Origin: Muribaculaceae bacterium Isolate-002 (NCI)
GTDB lineage: Bacteria > Bacteroidota > Bacteroidia > Bacteroidales > Muribaculaceae
Direction of reading: 5' to 3'
Assembly: GCA_004102805.1 (NCBI GenBank)
Contig: SCEG01000012.1
Location: 1 to 64,000, forward strand
DNA length: 64,000 nt
A program made the position numbers and the translations under genes. Position 1 is the first letter of the stretch; every line of letters begins with the position of its first letter. Under the pieces are notes generated by a model. That model made no database searches. It was not told the origin of the DNA and saw only the letters and a list, made by a program, of their open reading frames with translations. Below are positions 22,951-31,928 of the stretch, piece by piece.

Positions 22951-23355
22951 TTAGAACGGCAGATCTTCCGTGCCGTCACCGCCGGGGAACGGTGCCTGCA
23001 TCTGAGGCGCTGCGGGAGCGCCGGCGCCGGGATAGGCTGTGGGAGGAATAGCCTGGGCAGGCGCGGTGGGAGCTGATGCCATGGCGGCGTCACCCTTCTC
23101 GGCTTTCCAGCCGCGTATGCTGGTGAACCAGCGTCCGTTATATTCGCGGCTCTCTATGTCGAAGCTCAGTGTGATGAAATCGCCCAGATTGAGGGGGAAC
23201 TGGTCGGCACGTTCGCCGAAGAAATCAAAGTGGACTTTCTTGGGGTAGTTCTCAAGAGTCTCAAGCACATATTCTCTTTTTTTCCACGGATTGCCTGCTT
23301 TTGAAGTTCCTGACATCTCGGGGAGCACGGCAATGATTTTTCCTTTTACTTCCAT
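22951..23355 (-). CDS. DUF3127 domain protein (OB-fold type)
   Basis: A 134-residue protein whose N-terminal 90 residues match DUF3127 (KGKIIAVLPEMSGTSKAG, WKKREYVLETLENYP, FITLSFDIESREYNGRWF), a Bacteroidetes family that looks like an OB-fold related to single-strand DNA-binding proteins. The C-terminus is low-complexity Pro/Ala/Gln and ends GTEDLPF, an acidic-aromatic tip like that of SSB (DDDIPF), which recruits partner proteins. A DNA-binding or repair role is therefore suggested but unproven. Confidence 0.85.
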   Translation of the reverse strand: MEVKGKIIAVLPEMSGTSKAGNPWKKREYVLETLENYPKKVHFDFFGERADQFPLNLGDFITLSFDIESREYNGRWFTSIRGWKAEKGDAAMASAPTAPAQAIPPTAYPGAGAPAAPQMQAPFPGGDGTEDLPF

Positions 23356-23450
23356 TTTATGTTTTCTGTTATTATATTGTTTTCTGTTATTATATTATCC
23401 TACAAATTTAACAAACATTCCTGCTTGTGCCAAAATTTATCGGTATTCTT

Positions 23451-23481
23451 TTTGAACATTTCTCCGCTATAGTTACTTTTG
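23451..23481 (+). promoter_or_regulatory. Promoter of the DUF695 gene
   Basis: TTTG (23451-23454), 19 bases, TACTTTTG (23474-23481). The inferred start is about 12 bases before the ATG at 23499. Confidence 0.65.
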
Positions 23482-23498
23482 CGGAAAATATTATTACA

Positions 23499-23945
23499 AT
23501 GGCAAAGAAAGATGATTGGTGGACCTCGCCGACTGAAGGTGAGAACGGTTCGCTTATAATGGTGACCGGACGCAGAGATGTGGAGAAATTTCGAGACAAT
23601 CCGAAATATTCAATCCGCGTGGAGGTGTCATGGAAATATGACGGTGAGTCAAACGGCATGCCTGACACCGCCACGTCTCAGCTCATGGAGGAGGTGCATG
23701 ACGCGCTGCTGGCAGTGTTTGCCAAAGACCCCGTCGCCGTCATGACCGGTATCTACACCGGCGACAATCGCCGCGACTGGGTGTTTTACACACTGTCGAC
23801 ACATATTTTCCAGAAGAAAATCAATGAGGCGTTGGCTGCGTTTCCGCTTCTTCCGCTCGAGATATATGCCGAAAACGACCCTGACTGGGCGGAATATGCC
23901 GAGATGCGCGAGCTCTCGGAGATTTCGGCGTCAGACGATGACTGA
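23499..23945 (+). CDS. DUF695 domain protein
   Basis: A 148-residue soluble protein matching DUF695 (DWWTSPTEGENGSLIMVTGRRDVEKF, quoted in part; then IYTGDNRRDWVFYTLST and PLEIYAENDPDWAEYAEM). Family members are small cytoplasmic proteins of unknown role, often described as regulators of ribonuclease inhibitor-like fold. The start was moved 24 codons inward from the longest frame because the promoter lies inside that extension. It is a monocistronic unit converging on the DUF5063 gene, with 12 bases between the stops. Confidence 0.82.
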   Translation: MAKKDDWWTSPTEGENGSLIMVTGRRDVEKFRDNPKYSIRVEVSWKYDGESNGMPDTATSQLMEEVHDALLAVFAKDPVAVMTGIYTGDNRRDWVFYTLSTHIFQKKINEALAAFPLLPLEIYAENDPDWAEYAEMRELSEISASDDD

Positions 23946-23957
23946 CGCCGATGCCAT

Positions 23958-24458
23958 CTATTCCCTTACGGCGATGGCATTGAGCGCGCGCAGCACATTG
24001 CACAGCGTCGAGCTCCAGTAGGCCTTGAAGTCATCGCTTACCGATGCAAGGGCGAGCGATACGGTCTCGTCGGTGGTGTCGCGCACGGTGGCAAGGAAAT
24101 TGTATAGCACCTGAAAGATGTCGGCCAGGCCTTCGGCTATGCTCGCCGACACCGGAGTGTCGCTGAATTTCATATCCTCTTCAAACACCTCGAGATATAC
24201 GTCATCGGGACCGAACAGCTGCTCCATGCCGCGCCTTACAGCGTCGTAGTAGTCTTCTTCGAGGGCTGCGTCGATGTAGGCGTCGAAGTGGTAGTCATCG
24301 TCAACTGCGAGATCGGTGGCCGATATATAGAGCCGCGGCAGAAGTTTGAGCATCGTTCTGACAAAATCGCCCTGTTCGTATTCGCGGGCATTCTCTACGG
24401 CGTTGCAATATTCGTGGGCAAGACCGGTGAATGCTATGGAGTTGGAGTTAAGTGCCAT
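23958..24458 (-). CDS. DUF5063 domain protein
   Basis: A 166-residue acidic helical protein (HEYCNAVENAREYEQGDFVRTMLKLLPRLYISA, quoted in part as AHEYCNAVEN and RTMLKLLPRLY; then EEDYYDAVRRGMEQLFG). It fits DUF5063, a Bacteroidetes family of unknown function. It overlaps the 3' end of nadD by 11 bases and is the last gene of the yicC-gmk-nadD operon, an order often seen in Bacteroidetes. ATG 24458 was chosen over the upstream one, which lies inside nadD. Confidence 0.8.
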   Translation of the reverse strand: MALNSNSIAFTGLAHEYCNAVENAREYEQGDFVRTMLKLLPRLYISATDLAVDDDYHFDAYIDAALEEDYYDAVRRGMEQLFGPDDVYLEVFEEDMKFSDTPVSASIAEGLADIFQVLYNFLATVRDTTDETVSLALASVSDDFKAYWSSTLCNVLRALNAIAVRE

Positions 24459-25038
24459 ATAGTTTTTTCTTTTTGATATAATCATATACCCTGTCGGGCA
24501 TGAAAATGTTCATGTCAAGACCTTCTGCGAGTTTGTCGCGAAGGAACGTGCTTGACAGGTCGACGGTAGGCGCATCTATTTTAATGACGTTGGCAGGGAG
24601 CGACGAGGCTTCGATGTCGTAGCCCGGGCGAGGATACACGATGACGCCGTATCGTTCTATTATCTCCCGTGATGCGCGCCATCTGTCGAACACGAGCCAG
24701 TTGTCGCTGCCTATTATGATTGATATCGACGCATCGGGATAGCGGCCGGCGAGCAGCCTGAGCGTGTCGATTGTGTATGACGGCTTAGGCATTGTCAGCT
24801 CGATGTCGCAGGGAGTGACGCCGGGACAGCGCATGCACGCGAGGCGCAGCATTTCCATGCGGTCGGTGTCTGAAGCGAGATCGGTGTTACCCGCTTTGAG
24901 CGGATTGAGCGGGCTGACGCACATTAGAACTTCGTCGAGGTGCGCGGCCTGCCTTACATAGTCGGCCACCATGAGGTGGCCGATATGCACGGGATTGAAT
25001 GACCCTCCCATCAGCGCTATGCGGCGTTGCCGTTGCAT
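24448..25038 (-). CDS. nadD: Nicotinate-nucleotide adenylyltransferase
   Basis: NadD makes deamido-NAD from nicotinate mononucleotide and ATP. The 196-residue protein carries the nucleotidyltransferase motif GGSFNPVHIGHL (about residues 11-22), IIGSDNW (about 109-115) and a C-terminal SSTFLRDKLAEG, which corresponds to the ISSTxxR signature. It lies 23 bases after gmk and overlaps the DUF5063 gene. Confidence 0.95.
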   Translation of the reverse strand: MQRQRRIALMGGSFNPVHIGHLMVADYVRQAAHLDEVLMCVSPLNPLKAGNTDLASDTDRMEMLRLACMRCPGVTPCDIELTMPKPSYTIDTLRLLAGRYPDASISIIIGSDNWLVFDRWRASREIIERYGVIVYPRPGYDIEASSLPANVIKIDAPTVDLSSTFLRDKLAEGLDMNIFMPDRVYDYIKKKKLYGT

Positions 25039-25061
25039 TGTTCTGACGCGATGTGGCGTGA

Positions 25062-25634
25062 TTATTTGCCGGTGATGAAGCCGGTGATGACACGCTCGGT
25101 GTTGTCAATGGCTTTTTCGAGATTGTCGTTGACAACCACGGTGTCGAATTCAGGCGCGAGCGAAAGTTCGAACTCAGCGCGCGATATGCGTTCGTCGATT
25201 ACCTCGCGAGATTCAGTGCCTCGGTTCTCGAGGCGGCGGCGAAGCTCTTCGACCGACGGCGGCTTGATGAATATGGAAATCGCGCGTTGGCCATAAAGCC
25301 GCTTTACGTTGATGCCTCCCTTGACGTCGATGTCAAGCACTATGTTCCGGCCGGCGTCGAGCGCGCGGTTGATTTCGCTTTTCAGTGTGCCGTAGAAACG
25401 GCCGGGATACACCTCCTCATACTCCAGGAAGTCGCCGGCAGCAATGCGGTCGTGAAATTCGCCTGTTGAGAGAAAGTGATAGTGCACGCCGTCTATTTCT
25501 CCGGCACGCGGCTTGCGGTTGGTGGCCGATACGGAAAATGTCATGTCGATATTGCCACGTTGCGTGAGGTCGTGGATTATTGTCGATTTTCCGCACCCGG
25601 ATGGAGCTGATATTATGATAAGTTTTCCTGACAT
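25062..25634 (-). CDS. gmk: Guanylate kinase
   Basis: Gmk phosphorylates GMP to GDP. The 190-residue protein has the P-loop SAPSGCGKSTI (about residues 8-18), the GMP-binding TNRKPRAGEIDGVHYHFL and the lid region (about 130-150, RRRLENRGTES). The length is normal. It lies between yicC and nadD, which is a common bacterial (yicC-gmk) and Bacteroidetes order. Confidence 0.97.
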   Translation of the reverse strand: MSGKLIIISAPSGCGKSTIIHDLTQRGNIDMTFSVSATNRKPRAGEIDGVHYHFLSTGEFHDRIAAGDFLEYEEVYPGRFYGTLKSEINRALDAGRNIVLDIDVKGGINVKRLYGQRAISIFIKPPSVEELRRRLENRGTESREVIDERISRAEFELSLAPEFDTVVVNDNLEKAIDNTERVITGFITGK

Positions 25635-25682
25635 AGGTATTTGGCTTTATATGTTTGTCGGTTCGGGTTGTTGTGGCCGGGC

Positions 25683-26558
25683 TCAGAGCACGTTGAGCAC
25701 CTGCTCCTTTATCTGCTCGAGCTCGTCTTTCATCTTCACGACTGTGATCTGCATCTCGGCATGGTTGCTTTTAGAGCCGAGGGTGTTGATTTCGCGGCCC
25801 ATCTCCTGCGATATGAACCCGAGTTTCTTGCCTTGTCCCGGCTCTGCGCCCATCGTCTCCGTGAAATATTCCAGATGTTGGGCGAGGCGCTGCTTCTCCT
25901 CGTTTATGTCGAGTTTCTCGATATAGAAAATCATTTCCTGCTCATAGCGGCCGCGGTCGTAGTCGGCCTGAGGTATCTGCGAGAGCGCGTCCTCGATGCG
26001 GGCGCGTATCCTGGTGATGCGTTCGGCCTCATATTTTGGCACTTCGGCCAGCAGGCCGGCGATATGGCTTATGCGCGAAGCAAAGAATTCCTCAAGTTTC
26101 TTTCCTTCCTTGGCTCGGAACTGGCGCAGGGCGTCGCACGCGGCTTCGACAGCCTTGAGCAGGGTGGCGCGGTCATCGTCGTCGATGGTGTCGACGCAAT
26201 CGGTATGCATTACATCGGGCATGCGCAGCAGCACACTGTACCAGTCGGCGGGAGCGGGAAGACCGAGTTCCTGCGACATTCGCTCGATCTGAGCCTTGTA
26301 GGCCGCAGCTCTCTCCATGTTTATGCTGATGTCGGAAGTCGCGCCGAGCGTCTCTACGGTGACTGCGAGATCGACTTTGCCGCGCTCTATGCGTGAGGCA
26401 ACGAGATTGCGGCATTCAACCTCCATCTCACGGTAGACTGACGGCATGCGGCTTGAGAAATCAAGCTGTTTTGAATTGAGCGTCTTTATTTCTACAGTGA
26501 ATTTCCTTGAACTGTTTTCGGCTACGCCTTTGCCGAAGCCTGTCATTGATAATAGCAT
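25683..26558 (-). CDS. YicC family protein, probable endoribonuclease
   Basis: The 291-residue protein has the YicC N-terminal domain (LLSMTGFGKGVAENSSRKFTVEIKTLNSKQLD, in part) and the C-terminal DUF1732 domain ending HAEMQITVVKMKDELEQIKEQVLNVL, the most conserved stretch of the family (GSKSNHAEMQ). YicC was linked to RNase activity and stress in E. coli. The ATG at 26558 is used; a TTG two codons earlier is less likely. First gene of the operon yicC-gmk-nadD-DUF5063, divergent from tsaB. Confidence 0.95.
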   Translation of the reverse strand: MLLSMTGFGKGVAENSSRKFTVEIKTLNSKQLDFSSRMPSVYREMEVECRNLVASRIERGKVDLAVTVETLGATSDISINMERAAAYKAQIERMSQELGLPAPADWYSVLLRMPDVMHTDCVDTIDDDDRATLLKAVEAACDALRQFRAKEGKKLEEFFASRISHIAGLLAEVPKYEAERITRIRARIEDALSQIPQADYDRGRYEQEMIFYIEKLDINEEKQRLAQHLEYFTETMGAEPGQGKKLGFISQEMGREINTLGSKSNHAEMQITVVKMKDELEQIKEQVLNVL

Positions 26559-26657
26559 ATCCAAATTATTTATTTTCTACAAAATTACACATATACGCGG
26601 AAAAAACGTAAATTTGCATTAAAAATTTAGAGTGTCCCCGAAAAAATATCTGACCAA

Positions 26658-27344
26658 ATGACTATACTTAATATTGAGACATCGACCAATGTATGCTCTG
26701 TCGCCGTCACTGCCGACGGCATGGTGCTGTGCCATCGCGAGGATTTCGCCGGGCATAACCATGCTACGCTGCTGAGCGGTTTTATAAAAGACTGCCTTGA
26801 CCATATCGCCGCACACGAGATGAAGCTCGATGCGGTGGCGGTCAGCATCGGTCCGGGCAGCTACACCGGCCTGCGCATCGGACTGTCGGAGGCCAAGGGG
26901 CTGTGCTATGCCCTCGGCATTCCGCTCATAGGCATCGACACGCTGAAGATAATGGTGGTCGAAGTGATGTTCACGCAGTCACTTGAGGGCGACGAACTGT
27001 TTGTGCCGATGATTGACGCACGCCGCATGGAGGTCTATACAGCTGTCTATGACATGGCTCTTGCCACGATCGTTGAGCCGACTCCGCTCATATTGACACC
27101 CGAAGCGTTTGAGACATATCTTGCCGACAGCAGGCTGCTGATATTCGGTAATGGCTCCGATAAAGCCCGCGATGTCATCACGTCGGACAATGCGGTGTTT
27201 GTGCCGGATATTCACCCCCTGGCATCCAACATGCTCCCTCTTGCCGAGCAGGCTTTCATGCGGAAAGATTTTCTTGACCTGGCCTACAGCGTGCCGGTCT
27301 ATCTGAAGGAATTTCAAGCCACCAAACCCAAGAAACTGTTTTAA
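26658..27344 (+). CDS. tsaB: tRNA threonylcarbamoyladenosine biosynthesis protein TsaB
   Basis: TsaB is the ASKHA-fold partner that holds TsaD in the complex that makes t6A37 of ANN-decoding tRNAs. The 228-residue protein has [15 protein letters not shown] at its N-terminus and [21 protein letters not shown] (about 63-83), both diagnostic. A -7-like TAAATTTG (26609-26616) lies upstream. It stands alone, divergent from yicC, with a clear hairpin behind it. Confidence 0.95.
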   Translation: MTILNIETSTNVCSVAVTADGMVLCHREDFAGHNHATLLSGFIKDCLDHIAAHEMKLDAVAVSIGPGSYTGLRIGLSEAKGLCYALGIPLIGIDTLKIMVVEVMFTQSLEGDELFVPMIDARRMEVYTAVYDMALATIVEPTPLILTPEAFETYLADSRLLIFGNGSDKARDVITSDNAVFVPDIHPLASNMLPLAEQAFMRKDFLDLAYSVPVYLKEFQATKPKKLF

Positions 27345-27372
27345 CGCAATCAGTTGAAGTGTATATAAAAAA

Positions 27373-27405
27373 CAGGCCGGCGGAGTGATATTTTCCGCCG
27401 GCCTG
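27373..27405. terminator. Hairpin between converging tsaB and membrane-protein gene
   Basis: CAGGCCGGCGGA (27373-27384) pairs with TCCGCCGGCCTG (27394-27405), loop of 9 bases. Confidence 0.8.
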
Positions 27406-27442
27406 AGTTGTATATGTCGATGTCAGATAAGGGTCTGATTTA

Positions 27443-28255
27443 TCAGTCTTCCTTGGCATTGGCCGTTTCAGCGGCCTTTTTGCTCTTGTAGTCGGAAACG
27501 ACTTCGTTGATGAGTTCTTTGACTTCCTCTTCGGCTTTCTCCTCTTTGAGGTCGTTTATGAAATCATTGTGAGAGCACATGCTGCCGAATGCCATCAGAT
27601 AGCCGAGTGTGCTTACTGATGAAAGGACTATCGTGACGAACTTGTAGTTTTCTGCAATCCATTTGCCTACTGCGAACCCTTTGCTGTAGCTTACTTCGAT
27701 ATATTCACCTCTCGATTTCATAGATACACCGTGCCCTTCCATAGCACTCATAGCGAGCAATATTGCTGCCACAAGCAGGATTTCGCATACGGCTGCTGTG
27801 CCTATACCCATTGCAGCTGTATCAAAAAATTTGTCCTCTTTATTCTTTTCCTGCTTTAACGAGAAGTAGAAGATTGCAGGACCTATCAGCCAGAGACCTT
27901 CCCAAATGAGAAATTTGGCGCTTACGGGGTCTGTATCTTCTTTAATCACGAACATAGATACAATAGATATTATAGCCCAGAGAATGAGTGCTCCGCCGGC
28001 CGAACGGACTCCGGTCTCAAGATGTCCCATACGACATAATGTGTTGCCTGCACCAATAAGGCCGATGCCCCATAATATAAGGCCGATTATCATTGATACT
28101 TCGCTCAATGTCGTCAGAGAGTCGGTCTCTTTAACTGACATAATGATGTCAAAAATGGAGCTGATTAAGCAGATGGCGGCTCCGATTGCGGCAATCTTAA
28201 ACGATTTGCCCAGCATAGTCTTGGCTTCCGGGCGGTTAATAGCAGTTTGTTCCAT
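27443..28255 (-). CDS. Polytopic membrane protein of unknown function
   Basis: The 270-residue protein has about six membrane segments (roughly 18-40, 52-72, 82-104, 115-133, 146-170, 205-226) and a soluble, highly charged C-terminal tail (KEEKAEEEVKELINEVV, ending KED) that may form a helix. No enzymatic motif or family is recognised. It is monocistronic and lies between the tsaB hairpin and a 22-bp hairpin at 28366-28417. Confidence 0.7.
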   Translation of the reverse strand: MEQTAINRPEAKTMLGKSFKIAAIGAAICLISSIFDIIMSVKETDSLTTLSEVSMIIGLILWGIGLIGAGNTLCRMGHLETGVRSAGGALILWAIISIVSMFVIKEDTDPVSAKFLIWEGLWLIGPAIFYFSLKQEKNKEDKFFDTAAMGIGTAAVCEILLVAAILLAMSAMEGHGVSMKSRGEYIEVSYSKGFAVGKWIAENYKFVTIVLSSVSTLGYLMAFGSMCSHNDFINDLKEEKAEEEVKELINEVVSDYKSKKAAETANAKED

Positions 28256-28365
28256 AACGATTGATGTTTATATTTAATATTTTACAAATATATTAACAAT
28301 CCCTCAAATTACCCCCCTAATGTTAAAGAATGTTAAGTGTGATAGGCATGGCTTAATTTGCATCC

Positions 28366-28417
28366 ATACAACAATACAGGCTGTGCCGTAGATTGGGCAC
28401 AGCCTGTATTGTTGTAT
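28366..28417. terminator. 22-bp perfect hairpin after the TPR gene
   Basis: The 22 bases at 28366-28387 are the exact reverse complement of 28396-28417 (loop GTAGATTG). It lies between the start of the membrane protein and the stop of the TPR gene, both on the minus strand, so it should end the TPR transcript. Confidence 0.75.
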
Positions 28418-28438
28418 AATGGTGAAATAACTTTCCGA

Positions 28439-30049
28439 TTATTTCATATTCTCGACAAAGTTGCGGAGATTTTCGTTCTCGGGGTTGATTTCGAGGAATC
28501 GGGTGTAGTATTCTTTTGCTTTCTCGCGGTCTTTCGAGAGGTTATACTTGCCGAGCAGGTTGAAGGCGAAAATGTAGTCGGATTTGCGAGCCGTTACGTT
28601 TTCGGGATCAGCGTCAAGTATTTCCACAATCTTTATAAGCTGCTGCTCGATGTCATCGTTCATCTCGTTGTTGTTGGCGATGAGGTAGATGCGGCTGCGG
28701 GTGGTGAGCACCTGAAGGTTGTCGGGCACTTTGGCGTAGACTTCCTCGATGGCCTTGATGGCTTTCTGCGAATAGTCAGCGTGCTCGGGAGAACCGGGCT
28801 CTGAAGTGGCGGCGGCATTCTGGTAGCGGCGTGCGAGTATCATCACGTCGTTGATTGAGCGCTCGGGCTCCATGTCGATATATTTCTGCTGGGCTTCTGC
28901 GGCTTTGCCATACATCTGTGCAGCTGTGTAGGCCTGACTGATATCTTTGTAAAGCGATGCTTTCTCAGGAGCGAGTGTCAGAGCTTTCTCATACTGGAGC
29001 ACACCAATCGAGTCCTGACCCAGGGCGATGTACATGTCACCGTAGGTGGTGTAGTCGTTGGGTACGAATTCTCCTTTTGTCTGGAAGAATTTGTCACCTT
29101 CCTCAATCGCTTTTTCAGGCTGCTCGAGAGCGGCGTAGTTGAGCATGCGCATGCGCTTCATATAGAAGTTGTCGGGGTCCTCAGAGAGAATTTTTGCGGC
29201 GAGGGCGTTTGACTCGTCATATTTCTTGCCGAAGTAGAGGAGACCTACATAGCGCTGTTCGTCACGCTTGAAGTGGTTGGGGTTCTGGATATATTTGCCA
29301 TATTGCTCGGCAGCCATGGTGAGCTGGTCGTTGTCGTAATATTTCTCGGCGAGTTCGCGCTGTGCGAGAGCGGAGTTGGGCTGAAGCTCAAGGAACTTTT
29401 TCAGACCGTCGATTGCATAGTTGGGGTTGACCGGGAAATATGTGCGGGCATATTTCACGAAAGCCTCGGGATAGTTGACACCGTCGGCAGCGCTCATCGC
29501 CATCTCGTAATATCCGGCTGCGTCACCAATGTTGACAGGTGCGAGCATGTCGGCTTCGAGGATGTAGATTGCGGGGCAGTCTTTGTCGGCTTTGCGTGCG
29601 TCGGCGATATATTTCTTGATATCTTTTTGATAGAGGCTGGCGTCAGCGTTGTAGAATGCGCGGGCTATATTTGTGAGAAGCACTGCATCTTTCTTGTTGA
29701 GTTTGGCGGCCTGCTTGAAAAAGTCGTCGGCTGCCGACTTGTCTCCATTATGCAGAGCGATTTCGCCGAGACCGATGTAGTTGTATCCATTGTCAGCATT
29801 CAGAGAAATGCCTTTTTCAAAGAAGTTCTTGGCATTGGCGTAGTTCTGACGGTGGATTGCTATCTGTCCGAGATAGAAGTTGGCCATCGATTTGTCGGTA
29901 GCCGGATCGTTGATGGTGCGGTTGATGATGATTTCCGCTTCATCCGGCTGGTCGGCGCGATAGTATTCCACTGCATCTTTAAATCCCTGGGCTGAGCCGC
30001 TTATGGCCACAGCACCGAGCATTAGCGCTAATAATGTCTTTAATTTCAT
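28439..30049 (-). CDS. Exported tetratricopeptide-repeat protein
   Basis: The 536-residue protein has a signal peptide (about 1-20, ending SGSAQG) and many TPR units (about 10-12) through to the C-terminus (NFYLGQIAIHRQNYANAKNFFEKG, in part; EIALHNGDKSAADDFFKQAA; ELAEKYYDNDQLTMAAEQYGKYI, in part). TPR proteins of this type act as scaffolds in the periplasm or outer membrane. It is separated by 216 bases from the PstS-like gene on the same strand. Related clusters in Bacteroidetes (from my memory of gene order) also carry exbB/exbD/tonB genes, which are not seen here. Confidence 0.88.
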   Translation of the reverse strand: MKLKTLLALMLGAVAISGSAQGFKDAVEYYRADQPDEAEIIINRTINDPATDKSMANFYLGQIAIHRQNYANAKNFFEKGISLNADNGYNYIGLGEIALHNGDKSAADDFFKQAAKLNKKDAVLLTNIARAFYNADASLYQKDIKKYIADARKADKDCPAIYILEADMLAPVNIGDAAGYYEMAMSAADGVNYPEAFVKYARTYFPVNPNYAIDGLKKFLELQPNSALAQRELAEKYYDNDQLTMAAEQYGKYIQNPNHFKRDEQRYVGLLYFGKKYDESNALAAKILSEDPDNFYMKRMRMLNYAALEQPEKAIEEGDKFFQTKGEFVPNDYTTYGDMYIALGQDSIGVLQYEKALTLAPEKASLYKDISQAYTAAQMYGKAAEAQQKYIDMEPERSINDVMILARRYQNAAATSEPGSPEHADYSQKAIKAIEEVYAKVPDNLQVLTTRSRIYLIANNNEMNDDIEQQLIKIVEILDADPENVTARKSDYIFAFNLLGKYNLSKDREKAKEYYTRFLEINPENENLRNFVENMK

Positions 30050-30265
30050 ATTGTATTATTATGTTTTAATTATTTTTTCCGTTGAGGATATAACGATATT
30101 TTAATATAAATGTTGTATCTCGTCAGTGTATGTTGAGATAAGAATATGTAAAATTACTAATTTTTATCGTTTGATGCAATGCCACCGTGAGATTAATTGG
30201 CGGCGTGATGCATTTTTATCGTTTGTTTATGTCTTTTCACACAATAACTGTTGTCGGATCTGAAG

Positions 30266-31264
30266 TCATTCGACGTTGACAATGCGGGGATGCATCGCGG
30301 CGGGGAGCGCACCTGTCAGCTGTATCAGCTTTTGTCCGGCAAATCCGGTGACAAATGTGAAGAAACCGCTTTGTGTGGCGTTTTTATATCCGGTCACCGT
30401 AAGGTATATCGGGCGGTAGAGTGGATACGATCCGTCAAATATATAGGCCTGATACGGCTTTTTCCCTTCTCCGGGCAGCTGGCCGGCGGCAGTCACGGCA
30501 AGCACCTTTATGTCGGGTGAAAATCCGAGGTTGGTGGTGTCGTTTTTCTGTGACGCTTCCGACAGCTCTTCTGTCGACATTCTCACACCTTTGAGATCTG
30601 ATGAAATCCAGCTTACCCCGATGATGCCGAGCGCGCCCTTGCGCTGTGACACTGTCTGCACCACCTTGGCATTGGAGTTTTGGGCGAATACGTTTTTGCC
30701 GAACGGATGTCCGTCCATTATGCTGTCGGTCATGTAGCGCACTGTGCTTGAGCCGTTGTAGTCGAAGATAATGTCGATATCGCCTGATTTATTGCCTGGC
30801 TCCACCCATTTCCATTCGGTGATTTCGCCGGAGAGTATCTTGCTCAGGTCGCTGACAGATATCTCGTTGACCGGATTATCTTTGTTGGCGATTATCGCGA
30901 TAGCGTCGACGGCCACCATCTTGGAGCGCGGCTGCCGTTTGCGCAGTTCGAGATAGCGCATCTCGGCGTCGGTCAGAGGCCTTGATGTGACGGCAAGCTT
31001 GGTGTTGTTGGTGTGGAGCAGCGAGTCGATGCATTGCTGCTCGGGGAGGAAGCGCGAGAGTATGGTGGCGTTGGGATATTGATATTCAAACACATTTATC
31101 TCCTGCTCCATGATGCGCTGGAATGATTCGTCGCAGGCCATCACTGTCACACCGGCCGTGGCCGACACTGAACTGCTGTCCTGTCCGACCTTATATTTGC
31201 ATGATACGGCAGACACTGCGAGCGCGGCGCCTGCCATTGCTATCGTTATCTTCTTTTTAAGCAT
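30266..31264 (-). CDS. PstS-like substrate-binding lipoprotein
   Basis: The 332-residue protein has a lipoprotein signal (lipobox SAVSC, Cys22) and a PBP-like fold of the phosphate-binding class: SRPLTDAEMRYLELRK, IIANKDNPVNEISVSDLSKILSGEI (in part), NGSSTVRYM and SQRKGALGIIGVSWI. No PstABC transporter genes are adjacent, so the protein may not belong to phosphate import. In Bacteroidetes such proteins often accompany TonB-ExbBD clusters with a TPR protein, which fits the downstream gene. Start at 31264 follows the small membrane gene by 17 bases. Confidence 0.85.
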   Translation of the reverse strand: MLKKKITIAMAGAALAVSAVSCKYKVGQDSSSVSATAGVTVMACDESFQRIMEQEINVFEYQYPNATILSRFLPEQQCIDSLLHTNNTKLAVTSRPLTDAEMRYLELRKRQPRSKMVAVDAIAIIANKDNPVNEISVSDLSKILSGEITEWKWVEPGNKSGDIDIIFDYNGSSTVRYMTDSIMDGHPFGKNVFAQNSNAKVVQTVSQRKGALGIIGVSWISSDLKGVRMSTEELSEASQKNDTTNLGFSPDIKVLAVTAAGQLPGEGKKPYQAYIFDGSYPLYRPIYLTVTGYKNATQSGFFTFVTGFAGQKLIQLTGALPAAMHPRIVNVE

Positions 31265-31281
31265 AATTCTGTCATTTGCGG

Positions 31282-31533
31282 TTATTCTTCATCGTCGGAT
31301 TCGGGGGTCTTGAACAGGCGATAGGCACGGAATATGCCGTAGAGTATGAATATCGGACCTCCGACCCAGCGCAGCCAGTTCCACGACGGATCGTAGATTA
31401 CGTTAAACCAGTTGAAGAGCAGCATCAATCCTGCGAAGCCGAAAACCAAAATCATAAAAATGCCGAAACAGATCCTGAGGGAGAAGGGTAGTACGGGCTT
31501 CTGGCCTCCATAATTTTTTTGATTCATTGCCAT
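31282..31533 (-). CDS. Small two-segment membrane protein
   Basis: An 83-residue protein with two membrane helices (about 20-42, RICFGIFMILVFGFAGLMLLF; about 55-72, LRWVGGPIFILYGIFRAY) and an acidic tail (ESDDEE). I do not recognise a named family; similar small proteins sit beside ExbD and PstS-like genes in Bacteroidetes (recalled, not checked). It is followed by the PstS-like gene after 17 bases and should be co-transcribed with it. Confidence 0.65.
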   Translation of the reverse strand: MAMNQKNYGGQKPVLPFSLRICFGIFMILVFGFAGLMLLFNWFNVIYDPSWNWLRWVGGPIFILYGIFRAYRLFKTPESDDEE

Positions 31534-31928
31534 CAGTTTTATTAATTTGACATTCCGGATGAGTCAGGCAACTTTCTATAAAGATTTATGTCATGCGTTG
31601 AAACGATGTCGATATGATAAGTGTGCCCCCATCTTTGTTTACTTCTCGAAGTTTTATATAATTTATATAAATGTAACATTCAAGAAGTCGTATGGTTCGG
31701 AGTCTGTGGCTATGTGAGTCACGCGCACGCCGGCGCCGTCATATCAAAAGGGGTACACTTTGCCTGCCGATTACGAATGCTTTGCCCCAAAATTAATAAA
31801 TTTTGGTTATCAAATGTGACATCGGTTATATAAAATATGTTAATGTCAGAAACTTGTTTATTCTCCGGCAAGGCTCTCAAAGGTAAAGTGATATGAATTT
31901 TAAACAGGTTCTAAATTCAAACACTCTC
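31534..31928. other. Long intergenic stretch, mostly unassigned
   Basis: These 395 bases separate two minus-strand genes. Visible are an A/T-rich block (31655-31675), a small hairpin CCAAAATT/AATTTTGG (31787-31794 and 31799-31806), and no strong TTTG/TAnnTTTG promoter in either direction. Short open frames here have no recognisable content. A small RNA is possible but not supported. Confidence 0.4.

Noticed and set aside
25062-26564. Opposite-strand long frames over gmk and yicC
   Set aside because: They are shadows of the real genes, whose motifs are diagnostic.
31621-31833. Open frame of 70 codons in the long intergenic stretch
   Set aside because: Composition is Cys-rich and irregular, with no homology that I recognise and no promoter.
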